From the NCBI GenBank assembly GCA_023715865.1, contig JAMBOW010000004.1, forward strand, positions 248,001-312,000: 64,000 nt of DNA. The letters run 5' to 3'. This DNA is from Neobacillus mesonae (GTDB lineage: Bacteria > Bacillota > Bacilli > Paenibacillales > Paenibacillaceae). Of this stretch, positions 35,421-43,701 are shown one piece after another (position 1 is the first letter of the stretch; each line of letters begins with the position of its first letter). A program made the position numbers and the translations under genes. Below the pieces are notes generated by a model. That model searched no databases and had not been told where the DNA came from. It saw nothing but the letters and a program-made list of their open reading frames with translations.

Positions 35421-36442
35421 GCATATATGTGTTAAAGCCTGGGATGCTGACTGCCGTACAAGATTTGGGGAGATTCGGCTTTCAGAAATACGGCGTATCT
35501 GTATCAGGCGCCATGGACAAGGATGCAGCAAAAATCGCGAATCTGCTTGTAGGCAATGCTGAGGAAGATGCCGTGCTGGAGGTCACATTATCCGGGGCGG
35601 AATTCAGAGTAGAAAAAACAGGTTTAATCTCGGTATGTGGTGGAGATCTAAAGCCTGTCATTGACGGAGAGCCCTTGCCGATGTGGAGGCCGCTACTCGT
35701 AAAAAAAGGCAGCAGGATCAGGTTCAGGGGACCTGATTACAAAAAAATGAGAGGGTGCAGGGCGTATATTGCTGCAGCAGGAGGTATAGATGTTCCTGTC
35801 CTGATGGGGAGCCGCAGTACTTATTTAAGAGGTGAAATGGGAGGCTACTCGGGAAGGATGCTGCGGACAGGAGATGTTCTTACTGTTTGTGAACCGGGAA
35901 GGATGAGCAGAGTACTTGAGCAGGTCATCAAAGCGAATGGAATAGATCGAACTGTATACCAGACTACGGCTTGGTATGTTGATCCGTACTTTATATATTC
36001 AGAACAGAATGTAATCCGGGTAATGGAGGGCGCCCATTTCTCATTGCTCACGGCTGACAGCAAGAAACGATTTGCTCTTCAGAACTACCTGATTGAGCCA
36101 AGCTCAGATCGGATGGGATACCGGCTGCGCGGATCAGAGGGACCGTTTGATTTTTTGGAAAAAGCAGAGCTTCTTTCAGAAGGAGTCACAGAAGGCACGC
36201 TGCAATTACCGCCGGGTGGGGAGCCTATTCTGTTACTTACTGACCGGCAGACGACCGGAGGATACCCAAGAATAGCTCAAGCAGCGAGTGTAGATCTGCC
36301 GCTCCTTGCACAGCTGCCCCCGGGTGCTCGTCTGTCATTTCAAATCATTAGTGTCCAAATGGCGGAATATCTGCTTATGCTCAAAGAAGAACAAATGGAT
36401 CAGCTTAGGCTGGCGGTAAGATTAAAGGCGCTCACCTGTTGA
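35417..36442 (+). CDS. pxpC: 5-oxoprolinase subunit C (KipA/AHS2 family)
   Basis: A 341-residue third subunit of 5-oxoprolinase, containing 'AVQDLGRFGFQKYGVSVSGA' and 'CRAYIAAAGGIDVPVLMGSR' with 'DRMGYRLRG' and 'LTDRQTTGGYPRIA', typical of AHS2 proteins. The start is a GTG overlapping the pxpB stop. The last 21 bases are also coding, on the other strand, for the end of the AbrB-type membrane protein, so the two convergent genes share 3' ends without a terminator between them. Confidence 0.94.
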   Translation: MSIYVLKPGMLTAVQDLGRFGFQKYGVSVSGAMDKDAAKIANLLVGNAEEDAVLEVTLSGAEFRVEKTGLISVCGGDLKPVIDGEPLPMWRPLLVKKGSRIRFRGPDYKKMRGCRAYIAAAGGIDVPVLMGSRSTYLRGEMGGYSGRMLRTGDVLTVCEPGRMSRVLEQVIKANGIDRTVYQTTAWYVDPYFIYSEQNVIRVMEGAHFSLLTADSKKRFALQNYLIEPSSDRMGYRLRGSEGPFDFLEKAELLSEGVTEGTLQLPPGGEPILLLTDRQTTGGYPRIAQAASVDLPLLAQLPPGARLSFQIISVQMAEYLLMLKEEQMDQLRLAVRLKALTC

Positions 36443-37546
36443 TAGAGCGCTTCTTTTTTGCACCCGGTTGATGACAATCCTGAGCATAGGCGGAACGGCG
36501 AAATAAATGAAGAGCAGACGGAACAGCTGATAGACTGCCACAATTGAAAGATCTGCTCCGATTTCATGTGCCATAATACTCATCTGATCCATCCCTCCTG
36601 GCGCCAGACTTAACAAAGCGGTTGGCAGGGTTACAGAATCATATGTTGACAACAAGAAGCTGAATACAACAGAGCCGGCAACCAGCAGCATACTCGAAGA
36701 AATGGAAAGGGACAAAATTTTAAACCTCTGCGTAAACTGCCCTGGCTTTAACAGAAGGCCGAGATATGCGCCGATCAGCACCTGTGCTCCATTAATGACA
36801 AAGGAAGGAAGAACAGGACCGACGATGCCTGTCATTTGCAGCAGTGCTGTACCGATCATTGGACCCAGCAGAGGTGCGGTCGGAAACCTTAACTTTTTAG
36901 CAGCCCAAGCACTCACCACACAGACCACAGCATACAAAATATAATTCAAGATCGTACTTTGACCGCTGCCCAGCATCGCTGCCGTTCCTTCAGTGAGGCT
37001 TGTGCCTGCACCACTCCGATGGGTCTCGCCGATGATGGGGCTGAACAAAAGCGCCGGAATGGATATGATGATCGTCATCAAACGGATGACCTGCATAACC
37101 GTTACAACAGTCACATTAACCCCTTTGGTTTCTTCGGCAAGGGTAACGACCTGGCTCAGACCGCCGGGAATGCTGCCCATAAGCATCGTCAGGAAGTTCG
37201 CTCCGGTGAACCGAGATAAGAGAACAGCCATTCCAGCACACAACAGGAGCAGCAGTACCGTCATAAGCAGCATGGTTGGCAGATGCCGGGTAATTTCTTT
37301 TAGCGCGGAGAGAGTGAAAGATAACCCCATCGTATAAGCCACAATGATCATGCCTGTGTTTCGTAAGGCTCCGTTCCATTCATAGCGGCCTTTCCATTTT
37401 GTAGAGCCGATCAGCACAAACACCATCGGACCCAGCAGCCAAGGGAGCGGGATGTGAAGAAGATAAAATATCCATCCCCCGAGAATGGAAGTCGCAAGTG
37501 TTAAGATAAGACGCGTTGATTTATTGCTGCGTATGAAAGAGGGCAT
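36422..37546 (-). CDS. AbrB-family membrane protein (ammonia monooxygenase-like, PF05145 type)
   Basis: A 374-residue integral membrane protein with two internally repeated halves of about five helices each. Each half carries the AbrB-duplication pattern: 'FYLLHIPLPWLLGPMVFVLI' then 'FLTMLMGSIPGGLSQVVTLA' in the first, and 'FPTAPLLGPMIGTALLQMTG' then 'ALLSLAPGGMDQMSIMAHEI' in the second. Annotation of such proteins as ammonia monooxygenases is by name only; transport is likelier. The start at 37546 has ACAGGAT ten bases upstream; an ATG four codons earlier abuts that site. Convergent overlap with pxpC suggests a possible link, for example pyroglutamate uptake (speculative). Confidence 0.85.
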   Translation of the reverse strand: MPSFIRSNKSTRLILTLATSILGGWIFYLLHIPLPWLLGPMVFVLIGSTKWKGRYEWNGALRNTGMIIVAYTMGLSFTLSALKEITRHLPTMLLMTVLLLLLCAGMAVLLSRFTGANFLTMLMGSIPGGLSQVVTLAEETKGVNVTVVTVMQVIRLMTIIISIPALLFSPIIGETHRSGAGTSLTEGTAAMLGSGQSTILNYILYAVVCVVSAWAAKKLRFPTAPLLGPMIGTALLQMTGIVGPVLPSFVINGAQVLIGAYLGLLLKPGQFTQRFKILSLSISSSMLLVAGSVVFSFLLSTYDSVTLPTALLSLAPGGMDQMSIMAHEIGADLSIVAVYQLFRLLFIYFAVPPMLRIVINRVQKRSALSTGERL

Positions 37547-37683
37547 AACAAAAATCATCCTGTTCTATATAGAGATTTGTAAGCTGGTTACGTCACCATA
37601 TGTATTAAGCATACTACTTCACACTTACTTTATAAAAGTGATAAATGATTTTGATCAGTGGTGTCGATTGTCATACGAAGATG

Positions 37684-37719
37684 AATAAAGGACCATCCCG
37701 CTCGGGATGGTCCTTTATT
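37684..37719. terminator. Terminator hairpin
   Basis: AATAAAGGACCATCCCG (37684-37700) pairs perfectly with CGGGATGGTCCTTTATT (37703-37719) around a two-base loop, followed by TTGGG. The stop codon of the small minus-strand gene lies in the right arm; on the minus strand it ends in TTTATTCAT, suited to that gene. Confidence 0.85.
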
Positions 37720-37867
37720 TTGGGTATGAGTTTTTTTCTTTTTCAAGCCGAATTTGCTCATCTCGTTTCAAGGCTTCTTTAATGTAATCTCTTTTCGGTA
37801 TTTTTTCATTGATGATGAGTAACAGCCCGATGATAAAAATCTGCAAAATTATGATAACAGCAAGCAA
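37715..37867 (-). CDS. Small single-span membrane protein, 50 residues
   Basis: An N-terminal hydrophobic helix ('LAVIIILQIFIIGLLLII') is followed by a charged tail ('NEKIPKRDYIKEALKRDEQI'). The start is a TTG at 37867 with AAGGAGG eight bases upstream, a textbook site; the longer frame to 37918 has none. It is divergent from the bd oxidase genes cydAB and could be an accessory subunit, as small membrane peptides such as CydX/CydS are known for bd oxidases, but it is on the opposite strand and the link is only positional. Confidence 0.7.
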   Translation of the reverse strand: MLAVIIILQIFIIGLLLIINEKIPKRDYIKEALKRDEQIRLEKEKNSYPK

Positions 37868-38009
37868 TAAATAAACCTCCTTCAAGAACCATACTCGTTG
37901 AAGCGATTGCATGCACATCCATTATATACTTTATCAGCCTCAACAGAATAATAATGGAAAATTAAATCCATAATACTCACGTTAATCCAAAAGATGGAGG
38001 AGTATATTA

Positions 38010-39338
38010 ATGGACAACGTAATGCTGGCCCGGTCCCTATTCGGATCATCAATGGCTTTTCATATCATATTTGCAACTTTGGGGGTGGGACTGCCCTTTA
38101 TGATTGTGTTTGCGGAAATTGCTTATCAGATTAAAAAAGATCCGCATTACGCTCTCATGGCAAAGCGATGGACAAAATGTCAGGCCATTCTGCTGGGAGT
38201 GGGTATTCCTTCAGGTACGATGGTTGGTGTTATGCTGTCGCTCCTGTGGCCGGGCTTTATGGAAATTGTGGGCCAGGTCATCGCGCTGCCCTTTCAAATC
38301 GAGATCTGGGCATTTTTACTTGAGGCCTTGTTTATGTCAATTTACGTCTATGCCGCAGACCGGCTGTCTCCGACTTTGCGGATTGCCAGTGTAACATTAG
38401 TCGCCATGGGCGCAAGTGCTTCAGCCGTGTTGATTACGGACGCTCACGCCTGGATGAACACTCCTCAGGGATTTAGGCTGCTGGAAAATGGACAGATCGT
38501 CGATGTCGACCCCTGGGCGGCGGTATTTAATCCAAGTCTGCCTACAACGGCCACGCATGTGCTGTTCTCCGCCTATTTGCTGGGAGCCTTCGCCATCGTG
38601 TCCGTTGCAGCCGCCAAGCTGTTCAGCCGCAAGCTCCCTGAACGGGAGAAGGCATATCATCGCAAAGGGCTATTTTTATCCATCATCATCGGCTGCATCA
38701 TGTCACTGCTGACTGCGCTTAACGGGCATGAAACAGCACAGATGCTTCATCATCACCAGCCTGAGAAGCTGGCAGCCGCGGAAGGGCTATTCGAAACGCA
38801 GGCCTATGCGCCGCTGGCGATCGGAGGCTTCACGGATAAGGAGAGCCGGACCATCCATGGCGCTATCGAAATTCCTTGGGCGCTCAGCTTTTTGGCGGGG
38901 AACCGTTTTGACACCGTGGTCAAGGGATTAAATGACTTCCCAGAAGCAGAGTGGCCTCCTTTGTTCATCCATACGCTTTTTAATCTGATGGTAGGTATCG
39001 GCTCCCTGCTCATTGTGGTGTCGGCCGGTACGCTCGCATACCGAATCATAAAGAAAAAGGAATATCCGCGCTGGCTGCTTGGGGGTCTGATGCTAACGGG
39101 GCCGCTTGCCCTGATCGGTATTGAGACGGGATGGATCTTCAGCTGCACAGGTCGACAGCCTTGGACGATTTACCATATTCAGCCTACCTCGGCTGCGTCG
39201 ACTCAGGCGGAGAACCTTGCCACTTTGTTTATCCTATTTATCGCGCTGTACGTGTTTATGCTGGTCGTTACCTCAGTAGTACTGCGTTTTTATTTCAAGC
39301 GCAATCCGGTAACACCTGAAATGCTGGGAGCCAAGTAA
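38010..39338 (+). CDS. cydA: Cytochrome bd-type ubiquinol oxidase subunit I (short-Q-loop, YthA-like)
   Basis: A 442-residue heme-bearing subunit of the membrane quinol oxidase that reduces oxygen to water. His18 in 'SSMAFHIIFATLG' is the high-spin heme ligand; 'WRTK'-like 'KRWTKCQAILLGVG', 'ALPFQIEIWAFLLEALFMS', 'TDAHAWMNTPQGF' and the GRQPW block 'GWIFSCTGRQPWTIY' follow. The Q-loop region 'HHHQPEKLAAAEGLFET' runs directly into the next helix without a long insertion, so this is the short-loop (CIO/YthA) type rather than E. coli-type CydA. The start has GGAGGAG. cydB follows after 25 bases. Confidence 0.93.
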   Translation: MDNVMLARSLFGSSMAFHIIFATLGVGLPFMIVFAEIAYQIKKDPHYALMAKRWTKCQAILLGVGIPSGTMVGVMLSLLWPGFMEIVGQVIALPFQIEIWAFLLEALFMSIYVYAADRLSPTLRIASVTLVAMGASASAVLITDAHAWMNTPQGFRLLENGQIVDVDPWAAVFNPSLPTTATHVLFSAYLLGAFAIVSVAAAKLFSRKLPEREKAYHRKGLFLSIIIGCIMSLLTALNGHETAQMLHHHQPEKLAAAEGLFETQAYAPLAIGGFTDKESRTIHGAIEIPWALSFLAGNRFDTVVKGLNDFPEAEWPPLFIHTLFNLMVGIGSLLIVVSAGTLAYRIIKKKEYPRWLLGGLMLTGPLALIGIETGWIFSCTGRQPWTIYHIQPTSAASTQAENLATLFILFIALYVFMLVVTSVVLRFYFKRNPVTPEMLGAK

Positions 39339-39363
39339 ACAATAGAAGAGGGGTGAAGATGCT

Positions 39364-40383
39364 ATGAGCGATTCTACTATAGCGATCTCCATACTATGGG
39401 GATTTTTGTTCATTTATTCAATCATGGGCTCCATCGATTTTGGTGCAGGGTTCTGGTCCATGGTATTCAGCAAAAAAAATCCGCAGGCTGCGAATATTGC
39501 TAACCGCTTTTTGTCTCCGTCCTGGGAAGTGACCAACGTGTTTTTGGTGCTGCTGGTCGTTGCATTAGTCGGCTTTTTTCCACGTGCCGCTTATCTGCTC
39601 GGAACACTGCTGCTGCTCCCTGTCAGTCTCGTGCTCGTGCTTCTCTTGTTTCGGAGTGCATTCATGGTCTATGCCTATTCCTCGCAGCAGAACGCCAGGG
39701 GCCTGCGTCTCGTGTCCGGTATTACAGGGGTATTGATTCCAGGGCTGCTCGTTAGTATTCTTCCGATCACACTTGGGGGCTTTATCCATGAGGAGGCAGG
39801 ATATCCGCAGTTAAGATACGAGGAGTTGCTGGCGAGTCCCTCATTGTATGCCTATTTGGCCTTTGGCATTGCAACAGAGCTGTTCTTGTCCGCATTGTTC
39901 TTAGCAGATTTCTCTAATCAGGCCGGGGATCAGTCGACTTATCGGCATTACCGTAAGATTGCTGTGGTAACAGGGCCTCTCGCCATGCTGTTCGCTGTCG
40001 TTGCAACCTTTACCATGCAGGATGAGGCGATGTGGATGGTCGTCCGGATGAGAGAGCAGGGACTGTGGTTTATGCTGTCTGCTGTCGCTTTTCTCGCTGG
40101 GTATGTTTCCCTTTGGATCAAACGGAACGGCAGGCTCGGGTGGCCTCGGCTTGCATTTATTTTTATAGTCATCCAGTTTGCCGTGGCAAGCTATGCCTAC
40201 GGAAAAGCGCATATGCCGTATATTGTGTATCCTTTTCTGACTGTAGATGATGGGATTACAAATCACTCCATGTTTGTTTCACTGTTGTGGGGTTATGGCT
40301 TTGGTACACTGATCCTGCTGCCGGCATTCATCCTGTTCTGGTGGCTGTTCTTGAAGGACAAACGTTACCTGCGAAATGAATAA
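39364..40383 (+). CDS. cydB: Cytochrome bd-type ubiquinol oxidase subunit II
   Basis: A 339-residue membrane subunit that completes the bd oxidase. Family features are the first helix with 'FLFIYSIMGSIDFGAGFWSM', the 'LSPSWEVTNVFLVLLVVALV' segment corresponding to the WEVNHVW motif, and the C-terminal 'YPFLTVDDGITNHSMFVSLL'. A GAGGGGTGAAG site precedes the ATG. No cydCD assembly exporter follows; instead repeat locus C begins 35 bases after the stop codon. The cydC and cydD genes must be elsewhere if needed. Confidence 0.92.
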   Translation: MSDSTIAISILWGFLFIYSIMGSIDFGAGFWSMVFSKKNPQAANIANRFLSPSWEVTNVFLVLLVVALVGFFPRAAYLLGTLLLLPVSLVLVLLLFRSAFMVYAYSSQQNARGLRLVSGITGVLIPGLLVSILPITLGGFIHEEAGYPQLRYEELLASPSLYAYLAFGIATELFLSALFLADFSNQAGDQSTYRHYRKIAVVTGPLAMLFAVVATFTMQDEAMWMVVRMREQGLWFMLSAVAFLAGYVSLWIKRNGRLGWPRLAFIFIVIQFAVASYAYGKAHMPYIVYPFLTVDDGITNHSMFVSLLWGYGFGTLILLPAFILFWWLFLKDKRYLRNE

Positions 40384-40418
40384 ACGGGAGGGGGGATGGG
40401 TGAGGAGTTAGTCCAGTT

Positions 40419-40828
40419 GGCAGGCTTCAGCAGCGTAGAAAGCGAAATGATTCGGGAGAAGCGTCAGCGTTCGTATTTGGATTGGAATGGAGACCGCTAA
40501 GGATTCAATCAACTGCATTCCAATCCAAGGACGATCGGACGAACATTCGCTTGCGGAGCTGTCATAACGCCTGCCATGTACTAACGCGAAGTGTCCGATG
40601 ACCCTGCAATCGGACCCCTTCATTCCTCTCACTCAACAGATGGGAGAGGAGAGAGACTCAGAAGATGGCAGGCTTCAGCAGTGTAGAAAGCGAAATGATT
40701 CGGGAGAAGCGTCAGCGTTCGTATTTGGATTGGAATGGAGACCGCTAAGGATTCAATCAACTGCATTCCAATCCAAGGACGATCGGACGAACATTCGCTG
40801 ACGGAGCTGCCCCAACGCCTGCCATGTA
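40419..40828. repeat. Locus C of the palindromic intergenic repeat family: two copies
   Basis: Two copies of exactly 162 bases, 40419-40580 and 40667-40828, lie in the same orientation and are nearly identical. From outside in, the inverted pairs are GGCAGGC/GCCTGCC, AGCGAA/TTCGCT, GTTCGT/ACGAAC and the hairpin arms TTGGATTGGAATG/CATTCCAATCCAA (13 perfect pairs) around a 26-base loop. The constant flanks AGCGTTCGTATTTGG and CCAAGGACGATCGGACG match loci A and B. Between the copies is a GTCCGAT...ATCGGAC hairpin (40593-40616). A third partial TTCGCT-GGCGAAGCTG fragment follows at 40833-40851. The locus lies between convergent cydB and proline dehydrogenase. Confidence 0.92.
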
Positions 40829-40902
40829 AGATTATTCGCTGGCGAAGCTGCCATTAGCCCTGTCAATTAGTTACACCTCCGATCCATCTCATCTCCCATC
40901 TC

Positions 40903-41826
40903 TTACCTCCCCATATTTTTCAACACCAGCATCAAATTCCCCGGCTTCTCCGCAAGCCTGCGCGTATAATACGGATACCACATCGTCCCGTAAGGTACAT
41001 AGCAGCGTACACGGTATCCTTCCTGAGCCAGCTTTTCCTGCTCTTGCATCCTTAGACCGTACAGCATTTGAAATTCAAACCGTTCCTTCGAAATGTGATG
41101 ATCCTCTGCATATTTTTTCGTGAATTGAATCATTTTATCGTCGTGGGAAGCGATCGCTGTGTAAACATCCTGATCCAAATGCAGCTTAATCATGTGCTGA
41201 AATCGATTACGTACATCTTTTGCACTTTGATAGGCGATGGATGCAGGCTCCTTGTATGCGCCTTTCACCAGGCGAAGTGAGATATTCTTCTGAATACATT
41301 CCTCTACGTCCTGCGCTGTTCGGTATAAATAGGCCTGAATCACTGTCCCGACATTAGTCAGGGCTTCGCTGTGAAGCCGGACAACCATCTGCAGAGTCGC
41401 TTCCGTATAGGGAGAATCCTCCATATCGATTCTGACAAAATTCCGGTGGTACTTAGCCTCGCGAACGACAGCTCGGATGTTCTGGTAGCATGCCTCCGGA
41501 TCAAGAGCGAGCCCCATTTGTGTAGGTTTTAAGGAAACATTAGATTTGATTCGTGCCTTCGATATCCCTTCAATCAAACGAATGTACTCATCACGGTAGC
41601 CTGCCGCTTGTTCCAGATGCTTAATTCCTTCACCAAGGTGATCCAAGGTAGCCATAATACCTTTTGCATTCAAGCTCCGCACTTCTTCTAATGCTCCGTT
41701 CAAATGATCGCTTGCTATAAATCGTCTTGCCAAGGATTTACCGTATTTTATTGTAAGCCGCTCGATTCCTGAGTTGCCGGCGATCGTGAGTAATGCTTTT
41801 CGATACAATTCATTGGCTGTTATCAT
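40903..41826 (-). CDS. Proline dehydrogenase
   Basis: A 307-residue FAD-dependent TIM-barrel enzyme oxidising proline to pyrroline-5-carboxylate. Family blocks are 'LGEGIKHLEQAAGYRDEYIR', 'NVSLKPTQMGLALD' (FAD/proline site), 'FVRIDMEDSPYTEATLQM', 'ISLRLVKGAYKEPAS' (the RLVKGAY motif), 'IASHDDKMI' and the C-terminal 'RCYVPYGTMWYPYYTRRLAE' with the substrate-binding RR pair. The start at 41826 has GAAGGGAG. It lies 128 bases downstream of the aspartase gene on the same strand and may share its transcript. B. subtilis has two such genes (putB, fadM); I cannot tell which is closer. Confidence 0.93.
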   Translation of the reverse strand: MITANELYRKALLTIAGNSGIERLTIKYGKSLARRFIASDHLNGALEEVRSLNAKGIMATLDHLGEGIKHLEQAAGYRDEYIRLIEGISKARIKSNVSLKPTQMGLALDPEACYQNIRAVVREAKYHRNFVRIDMEDSPYTEATLQMVVRLHSEALTNVGTVIQAYLYRTAQDVEECIQKNISLRLVKGAYKEPASIAYQSAKDVRNRFQHMIKLHLDQDVYTAIASHDDKMIQFTKKYAEDHHISKERFEFQMLYGLRMQEQEKLAQEGYRVRCYVPYGTMWYPYYTRRLAEKPGNLMLVLKNMGR

Positions 41827-41954
41827 GGGCCTTATCTCCCTTCTCTCCATTCATATGTATGGAGAGAGAAGAGGCAAAATAACAATCAAATGCAAAACAA
41901 GCCGCATTCTCATGAGAGAACACAGCTTGTTCATTTATTGGTTAAGTAATCAGA

Positions 41955-43376
41955 TTAATTCATGTGCAGGAAGCGCTCGCCGGCAATCCCCGGTGTCGTC
42001 ATCTGTTCAGGATGCAGAATTTCATCCAGCTCCTCCATTGTCAGCAGTCCGCGCTCCAGAATAATTGCAGTGATGGTTGAACCTGTGCGGAGCGCTTCTT
42101 TAATGACACCGGCAGCAACGTCATATCCTAAGTGAGGATTTAGTGCCGTAATCATACTGAAGCTTTGATCCAGTACCTCCTTGATCCGTTTACGGTTAGC
42201 GTCCAGATCCTTCACAAGGAAGTCATGGAATGCATTCATCCCGTTGTTCAATATTTTCAAAGATTGAAGCAGGTTAAAGGCGATTACGGGACCCATGACG
42301 TTCAGCTCGAATTGGCCCGCTTCACAAGCAAGTGCAATGGTATGATCATTACCGATGACCTGGAATGAGATTTGGTTCATGACTTCGGCCATAACGGGGT
42401 TGACCTTACCCGGCATGATTGAGGAACCCGGCTGTCTTGGCGGAAGAAGCAGCTCGGAGAAGCCGGCTCTCGGTCCGGAAGCCATAAGACGGATATCATT
42501 ACAGATCTTGGACATGTTCACAGCACATACTTTTAGTGCTGCGGAAAGCTCAAGATAGCTGTCTGTATTTTGTGTAGCATCCACCAAATCCTCTGCAGTG
42601 TAAAGGGGGAGCCCGGTAATCTGAGATAGATGGCTGGATACCTTTTCGATATATTCAACTTTGGCATTTAGTCCTGTACCTACAGCGGTAGCTCCAAGAT
42701 TAATCGAAAGCAGACGCTTTGCAGCGTATTCCAATCGTTCAATATCACGGGAGAGGACGCGTGCATAAGCACCGAATTCTTGTCCAAGTTTAATCGGCAC
42801 AGCATCCTGAAGATGAGTGCGTCCAACTTTTACAACATCGTCAAATTCCTTCTCCTTACGTTTGAAGCCTTCGGCGAGCTGCTTCATGGTAGCAAGCAAT
42901 TGCTCACTCAGGCGATAGGCTGCAATGCGAAGGGCTGTTGGAATCGCATCATTAGTGGATTGGGACATATTGACATGATTGTTAGGATTGCAGTGGAAAT
43001 AGTCTCCTTTATCCTGCTCAAGCAGCTCCAAGCTGCGGTTTGCCAAAACTTCATTCATATTCATATTGATTGAAGTGCCTGCACCGCCCTGGATTGAATC
43101 GACAATGAAATGATCAAGATGCTGACCTGTCATCACTTCCTCTGCAGCCGTAATGATGGCGTTGCCGATAGGCTGAGGAAGCATTTTCATATCCATGTTA
43201 GCGGCTGCGGCAGCTTTTTTGACTGCAGCCAAGGCAGTAATCAATTCCTTTTCAATAGGGACTCCTGTGATCGGAAAGTTCTCGACTGCCCTCATCGTTT
43301 GAATTCCATAGTAGGCATCTGCGGGAATGCTTTTCTCGCCGATAAAGTCTTTTTCAATTCTTATTAATCCTGACAC
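41955..43376 (-). CDS. aspA: Aspartate ammonia-lyase (aspartase)
   Basis: A 473-residue homotetrameric lyase converting aspartate to fumarate and ammonia. The superfamily signature 'GSSIMPGKVNPVMAEV' with catalytic Ser is present, as are 'MNMNEVLANRSLELLEQDKG', 'VNMSQSTNDAIPTALRIA' and 'VGRTHLQDAVPIKLGQEFGA'. 'GGAGTSINMN' favours aspartase over fumarase, although class II fumarases are close relatives. The start is a GTG at 43376 with TTGGAGGG seven bases upstream; the longer frame to 43448 adds a non-conserved tail. Likely catabolic role with the adjacent proline dehydrogenase. Confidence 0.9.
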   Translation of the reverse strand: MSGLIRIEKDFIGEKSIPADAYYGIQTMRAVENFPITGVPIEKELITALAAVKKAAAAANMDMKMLPQPIGNAIITAAEEVMTGQHLDHFIVDSIQGGAGTSINMNMNEVLANRSLELLEQDKGDYFHCNPNNHVNMSQSTNDAIPTALRIAAYRLSEQLLATMKQLAEGFKRKEKEFDDVVKVGRTHLQDAVPIKLGQEFGAYARVLSRDIERLEYAAKRLLSINLGATAVGTGLNAKVEYIEKVSSHLSQITGLPLYTAEDLVDATQNTDSYLELSAALKVCAVNMSKICNDIRLMASGPRAGFSELLLPPRQPGSSIMPGKVNPVMAEVMNQISFQVIGNDHTIALACEAGQFELNVMGPVIAFNLLQSLKILNNGMNAFHDFLVKDLDANRKRIKEVLDQSFSMITALNPHLGYDVAAGVIKEALRTGSTITAIILERGLLTMEELDEILHPEQMTTPGIAGERFLHMN

Positions 43377-43611
43377 TTTTATTCCCTCCAATAGGAAGCG
43401 GTTATGATGTGCTTGTCGGGTGTTCATTTCTTCTTTGAAGGCAAGCACTACTAGTATACCTCAAAGTATCCAAGATTTTCACAAAAAGCTTGTAGGGCCA
43501 AATCATTCTCTAATTAGTATATGCAGGAAGCTACGAAATGGACAGGGAAGGAAGCAATGGTCTGGTGAAAGAAATGTCCGCACAGAGAAGACACAGGTAA
43601 AGAACACTCAC

Positions 43612-43662
43612 GAAAAAAACAACCCGCATCAGTGTGAAATCGTCGAGTCGACAATTCACACT
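43612..43662 (-). terminator. Terminator of the ring-cleaving dioxygenase gene
   Basis: On the minus strand AGTGTGAA and TTCACACT arms enclose an imperfect TCGTCGA/GTCGAC core, followed by GCGGGTTGTTTTTTT. It is 40 bases after the dioxygenase stop. The rest of 43377-43701 holds no gene that I can support. Confidence 0.75.
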
Positions 43663-43701
43663 AGCGAGCTGTTTTCAAAAAATATATCAGATCCTGTTTG
43701 A

